A DNA stretch of 26,037 nt, taken from the NCBI GenBank assembly GCA_964499865.1, contig CAZCPY010000036.1:1-26037 (forward strand), given 5' to 3'. Shown here piece by piece: positions 15,558-23,931 of this stretch. The notes below the pieces were generated by a model, which was not told where the DNA came from, searched no databases, and saw only the letters and a program-made list of their open reading frames with translations. The stretch is from JANOGU01 sp964499865 (lineage in GTDB: Bacteria > Pseudomonadota > Alphaproteobacteria > Rhodobacterales > Rhodobacteraceae). Within the stretch, counting starts at the first letter, position 1. Each line of letters starts with the position of its first letter. The position numbers were made by a program, and so were the translations under genes.

Positions 15558-16768
15558 GCGAGATCACCCGCCACATCCTGCCCGCCCCCCGCGACTGGGA
15601 CCGCCGCGGCCTGCCGGGATGGACCTATCATTCCCCTGCACTTTTCGAACTTGAACGCGGTTTGATGCTGTCCCATTGGCAACTGGCCGGCCACGAATGC
15701 GACATTCCCAACGCCGGGGACTGGCTGGCCTTCGACATGCTGGGCGAGCGCGCCATCCTGATGCGGGGCGCCGACGGGCAGGTGCGGGCCTTCATGAACC
15801 TCTGCCGGCACCGCGGCGCGCGGGTGGTGGACGGCGACCGCGGCCAGTGCAGGGGCGCCATCGTCTGCCCCTTCCACGGCTGGGTCTACAACCTCGACGG
15901 CACCCTCCGCGGCGCAGCGCGGCCCGAAACCTTCGGCGGGCTGGACCGCCGCGACTTCGGGCTGAAGCCGCTGGAATGCGGGACGTTCCACGGCTTCCTG
16001 TTCCTGCGCTTTGCCCCCGGGCCGCAGCCTGCCGTGGCCGACTGGCTGGCCCCCTTCGACGCCGACTTCGCCGCCTACCGCACCGCCGACCTTTTGCCCG
16101 CGCAGATGGTCACCGCGCCCTCGGTGCTGCCGGTGAACTGGAAGTCGGTGCGCGATGTCGACAACGAGGGCTACCACGTCGCCATGGCGCATCCCGCGCT
16201 GCAGGACCTCTACGGCCGCACCTACCGCGACCTGGTGCTGCCCGACGGCCTGTCGCATTCCATCGGCGAATTCGGCGACGCGCCCGGGCGGCGCTGGTCG
16301 GTGCGGCAGTATCTGAAGCTGGCCACGCCGCGCGACGACCTGCCGCCGCGGCTGGCCAACGCCTGGACCTACTACGGGCTGTTTCCCAACGCCGTCTTCG
16401 CCTTCACGCCTGAATCGGCGCAGTTCTACCAGGACATCCCGCTGTCGCCCGGGCAGACGCGCCTGACCGGGCGCAGCTACCGCTGGCCGGGCGAGGACCG
16501 CCGCCGCGCCGCCGCGCGCTATCTGGCCGGGCGGATCGACCGCGACACTTCGGCCGAGGACCGCCAGCTGTCGATCTGGTCGAACGAGTCGATGACCTCG
16601 CGCGCCTTCGAGGGCTTTCACCTGTCCGATCTGGAATGGGGCCTGAAATCCCACCACGACCGCCTGCGCGACCTGATCCCGGTGATGCGGCTGGACGAGG
16701 CCCCGCCCGAGGCCGAGATCGCCGCCCGCAACGCGGAATTGCGTTGCGCGCGGCCCGCAACGCCATAA
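15554..16768 (+). CDS. Rieske non-heme iron oxygenase, alpha subunit (copy 2)
   Basis: A 404-residue second Rieske oxygenase, clearly divergent from copy 1. Rieske ligands are C84 and H86 (NLCRHRG) and C105 and H108 (VCPFHGW). The catalytic site is E205-x2-H208-x4-H213 in DNEGYHVAMAHP, with D336 in SAEDRQLSIW a likely third iron ligand. The catalytic domain differs strongly from copy 1, so the two probably act on different intermediates or form a mixed enzyme. It starts at ATG 15554 in an ATGA overlap with the copy 1 stop, and the transporter genes begin 27 nt downstream. As with copy 1, the electron donor must be encoded elsewhere. Exact chemistry is unknown. Confidence 0.92.
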   Translation: MSEITRHILPAPRDWDRRGLPGWTYHSPALFELERGLMLSHWQLAGHECDIPNAGDWLAFDMLGERAILMRGADGQVRAFMNLCRHRGARVVDGDRGQCRGAIVCPFHGWVYNLDGTLRGAARPETFGGLDRRDFGLKPLECGTFHGFLFLRFAPGPQPAVADWLAPFDADFAAYRTADLLPAQMVTAPSVLPVNWKSVRDVDNEGYHVAMAHPALQDLYGRTYRDLVLPDGLSHSIGEFGDAPGRRWSVRQYLKLATPRDDLPPRLANAWTYYGLFPNAVFAFTPESAQFYQDIPLSPGQTRLTGRSYRWPGEDRRRAAARYLAGRIDRDTSAEDRQLSIWSNESMTSRAFEGFHLSDLEWGLKSHHDRLRDLIPVMRLDEAPPEAEIAARNAELRCARPATP

Positions 16769-16795
16769 CCTGCAACCAAACCCGGGGAGGATGCC

Positions 16796-17824
16796 ATGAG
16801 ACTGACCCGCCGCCAGGGCCTTATGCTGACCACAGGCGCCCTTGCCGCCCCCTTCGTGCGCCCGTCCCGGGCGCAGGGGGGCAGCCTGAACGTCTACAAC
16901 TGGGCCGACTACATCGGCGAGACGACGATCGCCGACTTCGAATCCGAAACCGGCATTTCGGTGGTCTACGACCTCTACGCCTCGTCCGAGGAGATGGAGG
17001 CCAAGATGCTGGCCGGCGCCTCGGGCTATGACGTGGTGCTGCAATCGGGCCTGGGCCTGCCGCGGATGATCGGGGCCGGCATCTACCGCAAGATCGACCG
17101 CGCCCGGCTGACGGGCTGGGGCAACCTCGATCCGGCGGTGCTCAAGGTGCTGGAGGGCTGGGACCCCGGCGTGCAGTATTCGGTGCCCTACATGTGGGGG
17201 TCGGTGGGCTTCGCCTTCAACCTCGCGATGGTGCGCGAACGCCTGCCGGAGGCGGATCTGGAAGACCTCGACACGATCTTTGCGCCCGAGAACGCGGCCA
17301 GGCTGGCCGACTGCGGGATCTCGATCCTCGACAGCCCGACCGACATCATGCTGATGGTGCTGCGCCATCTGGGGCTGGACGGCGATACCACCAACGTCGC
17401 CGACTACGACCGCGTGGCCGAGGCCTTCGCGGGCATCCGGCCCTATATCCGGACCTTCGACAACTCGAACTACCTGAACGCGATCCCGAACGGCGAGTTG
17501 TGCGCCATCAACACCTGGTCGGGCGACTACGGCGTGGCAAAGGCGCGGGCGGCCGAGGCGGGGATCGACCTCGACCTGGCCTACTACGTGCCGCGCACCG
17601 GCGCCCCGGCCTGGTTCGACCTCTGGGCGATCCCGGCGGATGCGGCCAATGTCGACAGCGCCTATGCCTTCCTCGACTACCTGCTGCGCCCCGAGGTGAT
17701 CGCCGCCTGCACCGACTACACCGGCTATGCCAACGCCAACTTTGCCGCGACGCCCCTGGTGGACGCGGCGATCCGCTCCGACCCGGCGGTCTACCCCACG
17801 CCCGAGGTGATGCAGCGGCTCTGA
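16796..17824 (+). CDS. Polyamine-type ABC transporter substrate-binding protein (PotD/PotF-like), C-terminus cut by in-frame TGA
   Basis: A 342-residue periplasmic binding protein with a Tat-like signal (TRRQGLMLTTGALAAP, cleavage near SRAQ). The mature start LNVYNWADYIGETTIADFE matches PotF, as do PYMWGSVGFAFN, the ligand-site W and D in NTWSGDYG, and the D in WFDLWAIPADA. The strong site GGGGAGG lies 5 nt before ATG 16796. The frame stops at TGA 17822-17824 after PTPEVMQRL, but continuing in the same frame gives GEDQDRAIMRAWAAIKAG and a stop at 17894-17896, matching the family's C-terminal helix. The gene as read therefore lacks about 24 residues, by a nonsense mutation, a sequencing error or readthrough. 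The ligand is probably cationic but not necessarily a polyamine. Confidence 0.88.
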   Translation: MRLTRRQGLMLTTGALAAPFVRPSRAQGGSLNVYNWADYIGETTIADFESETGISVVYDLYASSEEMEAKMLAGASGYDVVLQSGLGLPRMIGAGIYRKIDRARLTGWGNLDPAVLKVLEGWDPGVQYSVPYMWGSVGFAFNLAMVRERLPEADLEDLDTIFAPENAARLADCGISILDSPTDIMLMVLRHLGLDGDTTNVADYDRVAEAFAGIRPYIRTFDNSNYLNAIPNGELCAINTWSGDYGVAKARAAEAGIDLDLAYYVPRTGAPAWFDLWAIPADAANVDSAYAFLDYLLRPEVIAACTDYTGYANANFAATPLVDAAIRSDPAVYPTPEVMQRL

Positions 17825-17896
17825 GCGCCGAGGCCGCTGGGCGAGGACCAGGACCGCGCGATCATGCGCGCCTGGGCGGCGATCAAGGCGGGCTGA
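17825..17896 (+). other. In-frame continuation of the binding-protein gene beyond the TGA
   Basis: These 72 nt continue the reading frame of the substrate-binding protein after TGA 17822-17824 and end at TGA 17894-17896. The translation begins APRPL and continues with GEDQDRAIMRAWAAIKAG, which aligns with the C-terminus of E. coli PotF (DPKIDRVRTRAWTKVKSGK). The next gene's GTG is 2 nt after the second stop, the tight spacing seen elsewhere in the operon. Changing TGA to TGG restores the full-length frame with one base. Confidence 0.75.
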
Positions 17897-17898
17897 GC

Positions 17899-18974
<1,076 letters not shown>

Positions 18975-18978
<4 letters not shown>

Positions 18979-19883
18979 CCGCCCTGTCGCGCTGGTTCCA
19001 CCGCCGCGGCTGGTCCGATCTGGTGATCGGCCTGCCGACGGTGTGGCTGGTGCTGTTCTTCCTTCTGCCCTTCCTGATCGTGCTGGCGATGAGCTTCGCC
19101 ACCCGCACCCCCACCGCGCCGCCCTTCGGTTTCGGCGGCGACAACCCGCTGCTGAACACCGAGGGCTACCTGCGCCTGGTGCAGGACGACCTCTACCTGC
19201 GCGCCTTTCTGACCTCGCTCGCCAATGCGGGGCTGGCGACGGCAAGCTGCCTGCTGGTCGGCTATCCGATGGCGCTGGCGCTGACGCGGGTGGGGCGGGG
19301 GTGGCGGACGGTGCTGCTGATGCTGATCGTGCTGCCGTTCTGGACCTCGTTCCTTCTGCGCGTCTATGCCTGGATGGGGATGATGGGGTCGAACTCCTGG
19401 TTCAACCGGGCGCTGACGGACGCCTGGAACTGGGTCGTGCCGGTCGACTGGGCGGTGCGGTCGGTGCCGATGATGAATTCGGACTTCGCGGTGGTGCTGG
19501 TGATGACCTACACCTACCTGCCCTTCATGGTCCTGCCGCTTTACGCCAACCTCGAACGGCTGGACCCATTGCTGGACGAGGCGGCGATGGACCTCGGCGC
19601 GCGCCCCGCCCGCGTGTTCCGCGACATCACCCTGCCGCAGTCGGTGCCGGGCATCGTGGCGGGGGGGCTTCTGGTGTTCATCCCGGCGGCGGGAGAACTG
19701 GTGATCCCGACGCTGGTGGGGGATGCGGGGTCGCCGATGATCGGCCGCGTGATCGCCGACGAATTCACTTCGGCGCGCGACTGGCCGATGGCTTCGGCGG
19801 TGGCGGTGGCGCTTCTGGTGCTGATGGTGGCGCCGACGATCGCGATGAACCGGTCGCAGGCCCGGGCGGAGGGCACAAGGTGA
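18975..19883 (+). CDS. ABC transporter permease, PotB/PotH-like
   Basis: A 302-residue inner-membrane permease with about six transmembrane helices, the first being VIGLPTVWLVLFFLLPFLIVLAM in its core. The EAA coupling motif EAAMDLGARPARVFRDITLP lies in the cytoplasmic loop near residues 202-221, where it contacts the ATPase. The PIAxGELVIPTLVG-like segment (here PAAGELVIPTLVGDAG) is typical of PotB-type permeases. ATG 18975 overlaps the ATPase stop (ATGA), and its own stop overlaps the second permease's GTG start (GTGA). Together with the next gene it forms the transmembrane channel. Confidence 0.93.
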
Positions 19884-20719
19884 GACGGCGCAGTCCGTTC
19901 CTGACCTTCATGCTGGCGGCGGGTCTGGTGTTCTTCTACGTCCCGATCCTGTCGATGGCGGTCTATTCCTTCAACGCCTCGCGGCTCGCCACGGTCTGGG
20001 GCGGGTTTTCCACGAAGTGGTACGCGAGCCTCTGGCAGAACGACCAGATCATGGCGGCGGCCCGGCTGTCCTTGCAGATCGCCTTCGTCTCGGCCACCGG
20101 CGCCACCGTCCTGGGCACCATGGCGGGCATCGCGCTGGCCCGCTTCCGCTTTCGCGGCCGGGCGGCGCTGTCGGGGCTGGTGACAGCGCCCTTGGTGATG
20201 CCCGAGGTCATCACCGGCATCTCGATGCTGATGCTGTTCATCCTGATGGCCGACTGGCTGGGCTGGCCGGGCAGCCGGGGCTTCACCACCATCACGCTGG
20301 CGCACATCACATTCTCGATGGTCTACGTGGCCACCATCGTGCAGTCGCGGATGCTGTCGGCCGACCGCGCCATCGAGGAGGCGGCGATGGACCTGGGCGC
20401 CCGGCCCTGGCAGGTGATGCGCGACATCACCCTGCCGGTGATCTCGCCCGCGATCCTGGCGGGCTGGCTTCTGGCCTTCACCATCTCGCTCGACGACGTG
20501 GTGATCACCCAGTTCACCACCGGCCCCGGCTCCACCACGCTGCCCCTGCTGATCTGGTCCAAGGTGCGGCTGGGGGTGACGCCGGACATCAACGCGCTGG
20601 CGACGCTGATCGTGCTGGTGGTGGGCTGCGGCGTGGCGGTGGCGGGGGTGATCCTGACCCGCGCCGAACGCCGCCGCCTGCGCGAGGAAGCGATGGCCTA
20701 CAGGGGGGGCACCGCTTGA
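19880..20719 (+). CDS. ABC transporter permease, PotC/PotI-like
   Basis: A 279-residue inner-membrane permease with about six helices, beginning MRRRSPFLTFMLAAGLVFFY, followed by PILSMAVYSFNAS typical of PotC. The EAA motif EAAMDLGARPWQVMRDITLP closely parallels that of the partner permease. ISLDDVVITQFTTGPG is the PotC/PotI signature-like segment (SxDDxxxxxFxxG). The start is GTG 19880 in a GTGA overlap with the upstream stop, because no ATG precedes the first helix. The stop at 20717-20719 overlaps the TTG start of the cupin gene, showing the cupin belongs to the same operon. Confidence 0.93.
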   Translation: MRRRSPFLTFMLAAGLVFFYVPILSMAVYSFNASRLATVWGGFSTKWYASLWQNDQIMAAARLSLQIAFVSATGATVLGTMAGIALARFRFRGRAALSGLVTAPLVMPEVITGISMLMLFILMADWLGWPGSRGFTTITLAHITFSMVYVATIVQSRMLSADRAIEEAAMDLGARPWQVMRDITLPVISPAILAGWLLAFTISLDDVVITQFTTGPGSTTLPLLIWSKVRLGVTPDINALATLIVLVVGCGVAVAGVILTRAERRRLREEAMAYRGGTA

Positions 20720-21537
20720 CCGCACGGCTGGAGGCCGCCCGCGCCGCGATCCTGACGCCTGCGGGCGTGCCCGGGTCGGCACGGCTGCGCTACGGCGCGG
20801 CGATGACGCTGCACGGGGCGGGGCTGCTGACGGATGCGGCGCTGGAGGCCTATCGCGAAAGCGCGCCGTCGGACAGGCTCGACGTGCAGGCGGCGCTGGC
20901 GGCGCGGGGCTGTGCCGCGCCGGGGGCCGAGGTGGCGGCGCTGGCGGCGGAAGCGGCGGCCTGCCTGCGTGGCCTGACGGGGCCGGGGACGGAGGAGGTT
21001 GCGGCGGGGCTTGCGACCGCGCGCGCCCTGCCGCCTGAACCGCAGCCGCATCCGGTGGTGGCCGCGCACCTGCCCGCGGCACTGGCCGCGGTGCAGGGCG
21101 CCCCCGCGCTGGTCGCGGCGATCGCAGCCGCGGCGCCCTGGCTGGGATGGGTGGTCTACGACCGCTATCCGCCCGCGCTGATCGGCCCCGCCTTCGCCCG
21201 GCGCCATGCTTTTGCGCCCCTGGCCCATGGCCCCGACTTCGAGCTTGGCATCTTCCTGATCGCGCCCCGCACGCTCTACCGCGACCACGCCCATGCCGCG
21301 CCCGAGCTTTACGCGCCCCTGACCGGCCCGCACGGCTGGCGCTTTGCCCCCGGTGCGGCGATCGAGACGCGGCCCGCGCATGAGCCGGTCTGGAACCCCG
21401 CGCACCAGCCCCATGCCACGCTGACGGGCGACGTGCCCTTCCTGTGCCTCTACGCCTGGACACGGGACATCGGCGAACCCGCCCGTGTCATCCCTGCCCC
21501 CGACTGGGACATGCTGGAGGCCGGCCAAGCCCCATGA
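20716..21537 (+). CDS. Cupin-type DMSP lyase-like protein (DddQ-like)
   Basis: A 273-residue protein with a C-terminal cupin of the DMSP lyase/lyase-like superfamily. The metal-site pattern is Y188, H191, H193, E197 and Y199 (YRDHAHAAPELY), the same spacing as Y120, H123, H125, E129 and Y131 of DddQ, with H230 or H233 (NPAHQPHA) as the distal histidine. An alanine-rich helical N-terminal part (1-130) fits DddQ-type proteins. The best start is TTG 20716: AGGGGGG lies 7 nt upstream, it forms a TTGA overlap with the permease stop, and no ATG occurs before codon 29. DddQ cleaves DMSP to dimethylsulfide and acrylate, but the superfamily includes members with other or weak activity, so the substrate here is open. 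Confidence 0.82.
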   Translation: MTARLEAARAAILTPAGVPGSARLRYGAAMTLHGAGLLTDAALEAYRESAPSDRLDVQAALAARGCAAPGAEVAALAAEAAACLRGLTGPGTEEVAAGLATARALPPEPQPHPVVAAHLPAALAAVQGAPALVAAIAAAAPWLGWVVYDRYPPALIGPAFARRHAFAPLAHGPDFELGIFLIAPRTLYRDHAHAAPELYAPLTGPHGWRFAPGAAIETRPAHEPVWNPAHQPHATLTGDVPFLCLYAWTRDIGEPARVIPAPDWDMLEAGQAP

Positions 21538-21681
21538 CGAGCCCCGACATGATCCTGATCCTGATCCTCGCCCGAGGCCGCGGCGCGGGCGGTGCGGGGC
21601 GGCCGGATGCCGGCGGGGTGACGATGCCGGCGGGGGCCGGGGTGCGCCGGGCGGCGGCGTTCGCAAGAAATGGAGACAGGC
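21538..21681 (+). other. 144-nt gap between cupin and methyltransferase genes
   Basis: No convincing gene is seen here. A 13-nt direct repeat GATGCCGGCGGGG occurs at 21606-21618 and 21623-21635 (period 17). GGAGACAGG at 21672-21680 is the probable ribosome binding region for the methyltransferase. No clear promoter or T-tailed terminator is visible, so read-through from the operon is possible. Confidence 0.5.
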
Positions 21682-22467
21682 ATGGGCGACGATATCGGCG
21701 GCGAGCTTTACCACCACGACATGATCGCCATGCTCGAGGCGATCTGGGGCGAGGGCTTCCTGTCCCCCGGCGGCCCCGAGGAGGTGGCGCGCATCCTTGA
21801 CGGGCAGGACATCGCGGGCTGCGCGGTGCTTGACATCGGCTGCGGCGCGGGGGGCGTGGACCTCGCGCTGGTGCAGGCGCATGGCGCCGCCTACGTCTGC
21901 GGCATCGACGTGGAGGATACCGTGCTGGCCCGCGCCCGCGCGCTGATCGGGCGGGCGGGGCTTGCCGCGCGCATCGGGCTTGCCAGGGTCGCCCCCGGCC
22001 CCCTGCCCTTTCCGCCCGGCACCTTCGACGTGGTGTTCTCCAAGGACTCCATCGTCCACATCCCCGACAAGGCGGCGCTGATGGCCGAGGTCTTCCGCGT
22101 GCTGAAGCCCGGCGGGCGGTTCCTCGCCTCCGACTGGCTGATCGGCCATGACGGCGCGCCCTCGCCCCTGATGGCCGCCTACATCGCGGCGGAAGGGCTG
22201 GACTTCGGCATGGCCTCGCCCGCCCGCTACCGCGCGGCGATGGAGGCGGCGGGGTTCACCGGCATCGCCACGGCCAGCCGCAACGCCTGGTACCGCGTGC
22301 AGGCGCGGGTGGAACTGGCGCGGCTGAAGGGCGCCGAGGGCGCGGCCGCGGCGCGCGTCGTCGGGGCGGACTTCGTGGCGAAGAATGCAGGGATCTGGGA
22401 ACGGATGATCCCGGTGCTCGACAGCGGCGAGCATTGCCCGACGCACCTGCGCGCGTTCAGGCCGTAA
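21682..22467 (+). CDS. SAM-dependent methyltransferase, phosphoethanolamine methyltransferase-like
   Basis: A 261-residue class I methyltransferase. The SAM-binding motif I is VLDIGCGAGGVDLAL, motif II region is YVCGIDVEDTVLARA, and the post-motif sequence FDVVFSKDSIVHIPDKAALMAEVFRVLKPGGRFLASDW closely resembles phosphoethanolamine/phosphobase N-methyltransferases (the SxDxxxHIxDK block). A C-terminal segment (195-261) lacks an obvious second domain. ATG 21682 is preferred because GGAGACAGG precedes it; ATG 21670 is in frame but lacks a spaced site. It follows the operon after 144 nt on the same strand. A natural guess is N- or S-methylation of a small metabolite related to the operon's substrate, but nothing proves this. 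Confidence 0.82.
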   Translation: MGDDIGGELYHHDMIAMLEAIWGEGFLSPGGPEEVARILDGQDIAGCAVLDIGCGAGGVDLALVQAHGAAYVCGIDVEDTVLARARALIGRAGLAARIGLARVAPGPLPFPPGTFDVVFSKDSIVHIPDKAALMAEVFRVLKPGGRFLASDWLIGHDGAPSPLMAAYIAAEGLDFGMASPARYRAAMEAAGFTGIATASRNAWYRVQARVELARLKGAEGAAAARVVGADFVAKNAGIWERMIPVLDSGEHCPTHLRAFRP

Positions 22468-22479
22468 GCCGCGGGCCAA

Positions 22480-22600
22480 GCCCCCCCTCCCCATCCCTCC
22501 CCCACGAGGGGGGAGGGAGGCGCCAGGTGTCCGCAGGCACCGCAGGTGGTGAGGATGCGCCTCCCCTCCCCCTCGTGGGGAGGGGAAGGGGGAGGGGGGC
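22480..22600. repeat. Palindromic repeat element A (REP/MITE-like) upstream of purC
   Basis: A 121-nt element between the methyltransferase and purC. Its 44-nt arms, 22480-22523 and the reverse complement of 22557-22600, match at 37 positions by my count. Each arm contains its own hairpin: 10-bp arms TCCCTCCCCC/GGGGGAGGGA around loop ACGAG (22494-22518), and TCCCCTCCCC/GGGGAGGGGA around loop CTCGT (22562-22586). The 25 nt at 22494-22518 recur exactly at 23756-23780 in element B. No flanking target duplication was seen. It may also serve as a terminator or RNA-stabilising structure for the upstream transcript. Confidence 0.8.
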
Positions 22601-22672
22601 ACCCCGGTCGGGACAGGCGCAACCGCCGTCCCCGGCTTGACACCGCCCCCCCGCCCGCCGCAGACCGCCGCC

Positions 22673-23641
22673 ATGGAGATGACCCGCACCCTGCCCGATG
22701 CCCGCTTCGACGGCTGGCCCGCGCCCTATTTCGGCAAGGTGCGCGATTGCTACGACCTGCCCGACGGCACGCGGCTGCTGGTGGCCTCCGACCGGCTGTC
22801 GGCCTTCGACATCATCCTGGCGACCATCCCCTGGAAGGGTCAGGTCCTGACGCAATGCGCCCGCTGGTGGTTCGAGGAAACCGCCGACCTCTGCCCCAAC
22901 CATGTGCTGGCCTATCCCGACCCCAACGCCGTGCTGGCCCGCCGGGTGACCATCCTGCCGGTCGAGGTGGTGGTGCGCGGCTATCTGGCGGGGACGACCT
23001 CGACCTCGATCCTGACGATGTACAAGGCCGGTCAGCGCGAGATGTACGGCCACCGCCTGCCCGACGGCCTGCGCCCGCACGCGGCGCTGCCCGCGCCGAT
23101 CATCACCCCCACCTCCAAGGCGATGGACGGCGCCCATGACGCGCCGCTGACGGCCGAGGGGATCATCGCCGGGGGCCTGCTGACCGCGGCGCAGTGGGAC
23201 GAGGTCTCGGCGCTGGCGCTGGCGCTGTTCGCCCGCGGGCAGGCGGTAGCGGCGGCGCGGGGGCTGATCCTGGCGGACACCAAATACGAGTTCGGCACCG
23301 ATGCCGAAGGCCGGATCGTGCTGGCCGACGAGATCCACACGCCCGACAGCAGCCGCTGGTGGAAGGCCGAGGGCTATGCCCGGGCACTGGAGGCCGGCAC
23401 CCGGCCGCCGTCCTTCGACAAGGACGTGATCCGCGCCTGGGTCGCCGCCCGCTGCGATCCCTACCGCGAGCCCGTCCCGCCGATCCCGTCCGCGATGATC
23501 GAGACCACGGCGCGCACCTACATCGCGGCCTTCGAGGCGATCACCGGCCGGCCCTTCGTGCCCGACCTGTCGGGCGCCACGCCGCGGGCGCGGGTGCAGG
23601 CGAACCTGGCGCCCGTCATCGCCGCCGCGTCCCGCGCATAG
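22673..23641 (+). CDS. purC: Phosphoribosylaminoimidazole-succinocarboxamide synthase (SAICAR synthetase)
   Basis: A 322-residue PurC, joining CAIR and aspartate with ATP in purine synthesis. Motifs include FGKVRDCYDLPDGTRLLVASDRLSAFD (ATP-binding region), VEVVVRGYLAGTTSTS, PAPIITPTSKA, LADTKYEFG and LADEIHTPDSSRWW. The length is that of the longer (yeast ADE1-like) type rather than the ~240-residue E. coli type. The start is ATG 22673 or 22679; the first gives the sequence MEMTRTLPDARF and neither has a strong ribosome site. A TTGACA at 22637-22642 could be a -35, but no good -10 follows. It is monocistronic here, away from purM-purN, and is bracketed by repeat elements A and B. Confidence 0.95.
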   Translation: MEMTRTLPDARFDGWPAPYFGKVRDCYDLPDGTRLLVASDRLSAFDIILATIPWKGQVLTQCARWWFEETADLCPNHVLAYPDPNAVLARRVTILPVEVVVRGYLAGTTSTSILTMYKAGQREMYGHRLPDGLRPHAALPAPIITPTSKAMDGAHDAPLTAEGIIAGGLLTAAQWDEVSALALALFARGQAVAAARGLILADTKYEFGTDAEGRIVLADEIHTPDSSRWWKAEGYARALEAGTRPPSFDKDVIRAWVAARCDPYREPVPPIPSAMIETTARTYIAAFEAITGRPFVPDLSGATPRARVQANLAPVIAAASRA

Positions 23642-23656
23642 CGGGCGGCCGTCTCA

Positions 23657-23806
23657 GGCGGAACCTTCCGGCACGGGCGCCTCCCCTCCCACTGGCGGGG
23701 AGGCGCCGGGGGGTGGGGGGCTGCGCGCGGCAGGCCGGGGCGCCCCCCCACCCTCTCCCTCCCCCACGAGGGGGGAGGGAAGCGCCCTTCGGGCAGAGGT
23801 TCCGCC
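23657..23806. repeat. Palindromic repeat element B (MITE-like) downstream of purC
   Basis: A 150-nt element bounded by perfect 10-bp inverted ends, GGCGGAACCT (23657-23666) and AGGTTCCGCC (23797-23806), with weaker matching further inward. Inside lie three hairpins in a row: 11-bp arms at 23676-23686/23697-23707, 10-bp arms at 23711-23720/23744-23753, and 10-bp arms around loop ACGAG at 23756-23780. The last 25 nt are identical to part of element A. It has no coding capacity and no clear target duplication. It begins 15 nt after the purC stop, so it may also end the purC transcript. Confidence 0.8.
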
Positions 23807-23869
23807 CGGCCGGATCCCGCCCCAAGCGCTTCCCCGATGTCCGCCCATTGGCCACGGCAGCCTTTCCCA

Positions 23870-23898
23870 TTGACCCGAGCAAAAGACTCGGGTTTAAG
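23870..23898 (+). promoter_or_regulatory. Candidate promoter with palindromic operator for the iron-binding protein gene
   Basis: TTGACC (23870-23875, 5 of 6 to the -35 consensus), a 17-nt spacer and TTTAAG (23893-23898, 4 of 6 to the -10) make a plausible sigma-70 promoter. A perfect 7-bp inverted repeat ACCCGAG (23873-23879) and CTCGGGT (23887-23893), with a 7-nt spacer, occupies the gap between the two boxes, the place a repressor would block. The hairpin could instead be a weak terminator, but it is followed by only two further Ts. AGAGG at 23921-23925 is the ribosome site for the downstream ATG. Confidence 0.55.
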
Positions 23899-23931
23899 GC
23901 GCGCAGGAGTTTCCGACAAAAGAGGTCAACC

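Noticed and set aside
17822..17824. The TGA as a selenocysteine codon
   Set aside because: Pot-type binding proteins have no redox residue here (E. coli PotF has Phe), and no SECIS-like hairpin is evident just downstream. A nonsense change, error or readthrough is simpler.
21534..21800. Small plus-strand frame starting MTSPDMILILILARGRG in an ATGA overlap with the cupin stop
   Set aside because: After the first codons it becomes arginine/glycine-rich and runs deep into the methyltransferase gene in another frame; no conserved feature was seen.
22637..22642. TTG at 22637 as an upstream purC start
   Set aside because: It would add a proline-rich MTPPPRPPQTAA leader not seen in the family, and TTGACA looks more like a -35 element.
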